Below, one piece after another: positions 62,629 through 64,000 of a stretch of DNA of 64,000 nucleotides. The stretch is from the NCBI RefSeq assembly GCF_000706765.1, contig NZ_CP006018.1:1670547-1734546 (forward strand), written 5' to 3'. How positions within the stretch are numbered: position 1 is the stretch's first letter; each line of letters starts with the position of its first letter. This stretch comes from Bifidobacterium [indicum] DSM 20214 = LMG 11587 (lineage in GTDB: Bacteria; Actinomycetota; Actinomycetes; Actinomycetales; Bifidobacteriaceae). The position numbers were made by a program, and so were the translations under genes. The notes under the pieces are model-generated. The model was not told the DNA's origin. It did no database searches and was given only the letters and a program-made list of their open reading frames with translations.

Positions 62629-62940
62629 TCAGGCCGTCTCCTTGTCCGAGACCATAGGCGTCAGTCTTGGTTCTTCATGGGCCTTGGACCATGAGAATCG
62701 ATAGAAGGGTGAATACCGTTGTGGCACATCATCGATGCCCCCGCTGTTGAAGGGGGTACACCGCAAAAGACGCAGAAGGGCCAGGAGGGACCCCCTCAGG
62801 GCGCCGAAACGCCCGACTGCGGTCAGGGCGTACTGGGAACAGGTCGGGTAGTACAGGCAACGTGGCGGTGACAGCGGTGACAGGTGTCTCTGGTACCAGC
62901 GGATGGCACCCTCAAGCACACCGGTCGGAGACAGCGTCAC
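62629..62940 (-). CDS. yidD: Membrane protein insertion factor YidD
   Basis: 103 residues. CLYYPTCSQYALTAVGRFGALRG holds the family's YxPTCSxYA core, with N-terminal amphipathic helix WYQRHLSPL and the G-G-x-D-D-x-P motif GGIDDVP. Assists YidC-mediated insertion at the inner face of the membrane. Starts at a GTG (62940) overlapping the rnpA stop (GTGA). Confidence 0.94.
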   Translation of the reverse strand: MTLSPTGVLEGAIRWYQRHLSPLSPPRCLYYPTCSQYALTAVGRFGALRGSLLALLRLLRCTPFNSGGIDDVPQRYSPFYRFSWSKAHEEPRLTPMVSDKETA

Positions 62941-63401
62941 GCCACACCTGCCTCTCCGGTTTCATTCGTCAAGTGGTCAGCTCTTCCCGCACCCCCGGGA
63001 ACCGACCGACCTCCACCAACCCTCAAGGTCAGATCACGGAAAAGACGGTCCATCTGCTGATCCAAGTCCTGGAAAGGCACATCGGCCGCACCGGGCTTTG
63101 CCCGGATGACCAGGTCACAGCAAGATGGGAGGAGACCCTCCTTGGCGCGGGCCAGTTGGCGGAACCGCCGCTTTACCTTGTTTCTGGTTACGGCATTGCC
63201 CACGCTCTTGGATACGGCAAGACCCATGCGACGACGGTCTTGAACCAGCTCGTCACAGGCTGCTTGATCGCCCCGAGCAGGAGGTGAGGTAACCGCCACA
63301 GAATCAGGTATCAGATAATGGATGACCAGATCATGACTGCTGACTCGCCTACGCCGTCTGAGCACCGTGGTGAAATCGCGGTGGCTTTTCAGCCGTTCCA
63401 C
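62937..63401 (-). CDS. rnpA: Ribonuclease P protein component
   Basis: 154 residues. Visible: RLKSHRDFTTVLRRRRRV, MGLAVSKSVGNAVTRNKVKRRFRQLAR (the RNR motif that binds RNase P RNA) and CCDLVIRAKPGA. It has an extra loop with acidic residues (about 37-52) and an extended C-terminus beyond the usual 120 residues. Starts at a GTG (63401). Lies between rpmH and yidD, the usual order. Confidence 0.95.
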   Translation of the reverse strand: MERLKSHRDFTTVLRRRRRVSSHDLVIHYLIPDSVAVTSPPARGDQAACDELVQDRRRMGLAVSKSVGNAVTRNKVKRRFRQLARAKEGLLPSCCDLVIRAKPGAADVPFQDLDQQMDRLFRDLTLRVGGGRSVPGGAGRADHLTNETGEAGVA

Positions 63402-63425
63402 CGTCTGCGGGAGGTCGAGTCCGAC

Positions 63426-63560
63426 TCAGGCAGAGAGGGACTTGCGACCCTTGGCCCGACGACGGTTGATCAGGGCGCGGCCCGAGCGGGTACGCATGCG
63501 GGCGCGGAATCCGTGCTTCATGTGGCGACGGCGGTTGTTGGGCTGGAATGTCCTCTTCAT
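63426..63560 (-). CDS. rpmH: 50S ribosomal protein L34
   Basis: 44 residues: [20 protein letters not shown], then a basic stretch ending KGRKSLSA. Family-perfect length. Start ATG 63560 with AGGAG ten bases upstream; too short for usual ORF lists. First gene of the rpmH-rnpA-yidD-yidC-jag operon and divergent from the expected dnaA. Confidence 0.97.
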   Translation of the reverse strand: MKRTFQPNNRRRHMKHGFRARMRTRSGRALINRRRAKGRKSLSA

Positions 63561-64000
63561 GATTAATCGCTCCTGGTTGTAGTCATACTCGAGTACGGCT
63601 CGTCATGAGTCAAGCTATACTACGGTACACATCAGGCGGGACCGAGTCAAAACAAAATGGTCCCGAGTTCGACACATTTGCCCCTTCCTCGAGGAACCTC
63701 TTGAGTCACATTCAGGCGAAGGTCGAAATGGAAGAAAACCTGAGACGACTTTTCCCGGCCATCAGCTTTTGGATTCGTGCCCTCCAGGCTGGTGAAATCC
63801 CCGTAAACAGAGGGGAATCAAGCATCGGACTTATCCACAAATTACATCACTGTTATTCACATTCGACCATGGAACAACACGCGAGCCTGTGGATAACCTC
63901 CTTACAAGGGTGTAACAATGGTCTACTGTCTATCCGTAAGGACGCCACTGAGCACACGCGATGCATCGGGAACGGCCTGGACGTATGAGAGGAGTTGGAG
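63561..64000. promoter_or_regulatory. Part of oriC: rpmH-dnaA intergenic region
   Basis: No gene seen. DnaA boxes: TTATCCACA 63831-63839, TTATTCACA 63853-63861 (one mismatch) and TGTGGATAA 63888-63896. Together with the flanking rpmH this marks the left edge of the chromosomal origin; the dnaA gene should begin after base 64000. The rpmH promoter must also lie here. Confidence 0.85.

Overview
The window looks like part of a Bifidobacterium chromosome. It is high in G+C over most of its length and low in G+C at both ends. The right-hand third carries the gene order found beside actinobacterial replication origins: pseudokinase-MurJ, trxB, parB, parA, rsmG, jag, yidC, yidD, rnpA, rpmH, then DnaA boxes, with dnaA expected just beyond base 64000. 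I infer Bifidobacterium from the combination of genes, and a bee-gut lineage such as the B. asteroides group is only a guess. No rRNA, CRISPR array, phage or intact insertion sequence was seen.

Layout. Bases 1-1150 are low in G+C and hold broken genes: a frameshifted GNAT acetyltransferase and a decayed DinJ/YafQ-type toxin-antitoxin pair. An MHS-family transporter, a DUF4186 protein and cyclopropane-fatty-acid synthase follow. Bases 5091-13299 are one minus-strand iron-uptake operon: FTR1 permease, P19 lipoprotein, DUF2318 Fe-S membrane protein, two FtsX/MacB-type permeases, an ATPase and an FMN-binding lipoprotein. Bases 13532-20478 hold four amino-acid permeases; the third is preceded by a lysine riboswitch, and the third and fourth are tandem paralogues with a mosaic identity pattern. 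Next are ilvC, apbE, purA and fba, then a nucleoside hydrolase/MFS operon behind a LacI-type operator, dcd, a TrmH-type RNA methyltransferase, a DUF4032 protein, the msmK-type sugar ATPase and a carboxymuconolactone-decarboxylase-family protein.

From 34835 onward the genes concern the envelope and core information processing. They are a membrane Ser/Thr kinase, a DsbA-like protein, tRNA-Thr(UGU), a G5/DUF348 cell-wall hydrolase, rsmA, ispE, a LytR_C protein, cca, and a translationally coupled NUDIX-DUF6049-MurJ set, followed by a PLP aminotransferase, a D-Ala-D-Ala ligase and trxB. The origin-proximal block follows. A 1.6-kb gene-free stretch between rsmG and parA carries four parS sites and a DnaA-box cluster; a fifth parS lies inside parB.

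How the genes work together. The iron operon pairs a ferric-type permease and a periplasmic-type metal protein with an ABC/Fe-S/flavin module, and the only apbE (FMN transferase) seen in the window could flavinylate its FMN lipoprotein. The kinase, the MurJ pseudokinase, DUF6049, LytR_C, Ddl and the G5 hydrolase form a cell-wall theme around the origin. Most gene ends are marked by strong hairpins, several of which serve convergent gene pairs.
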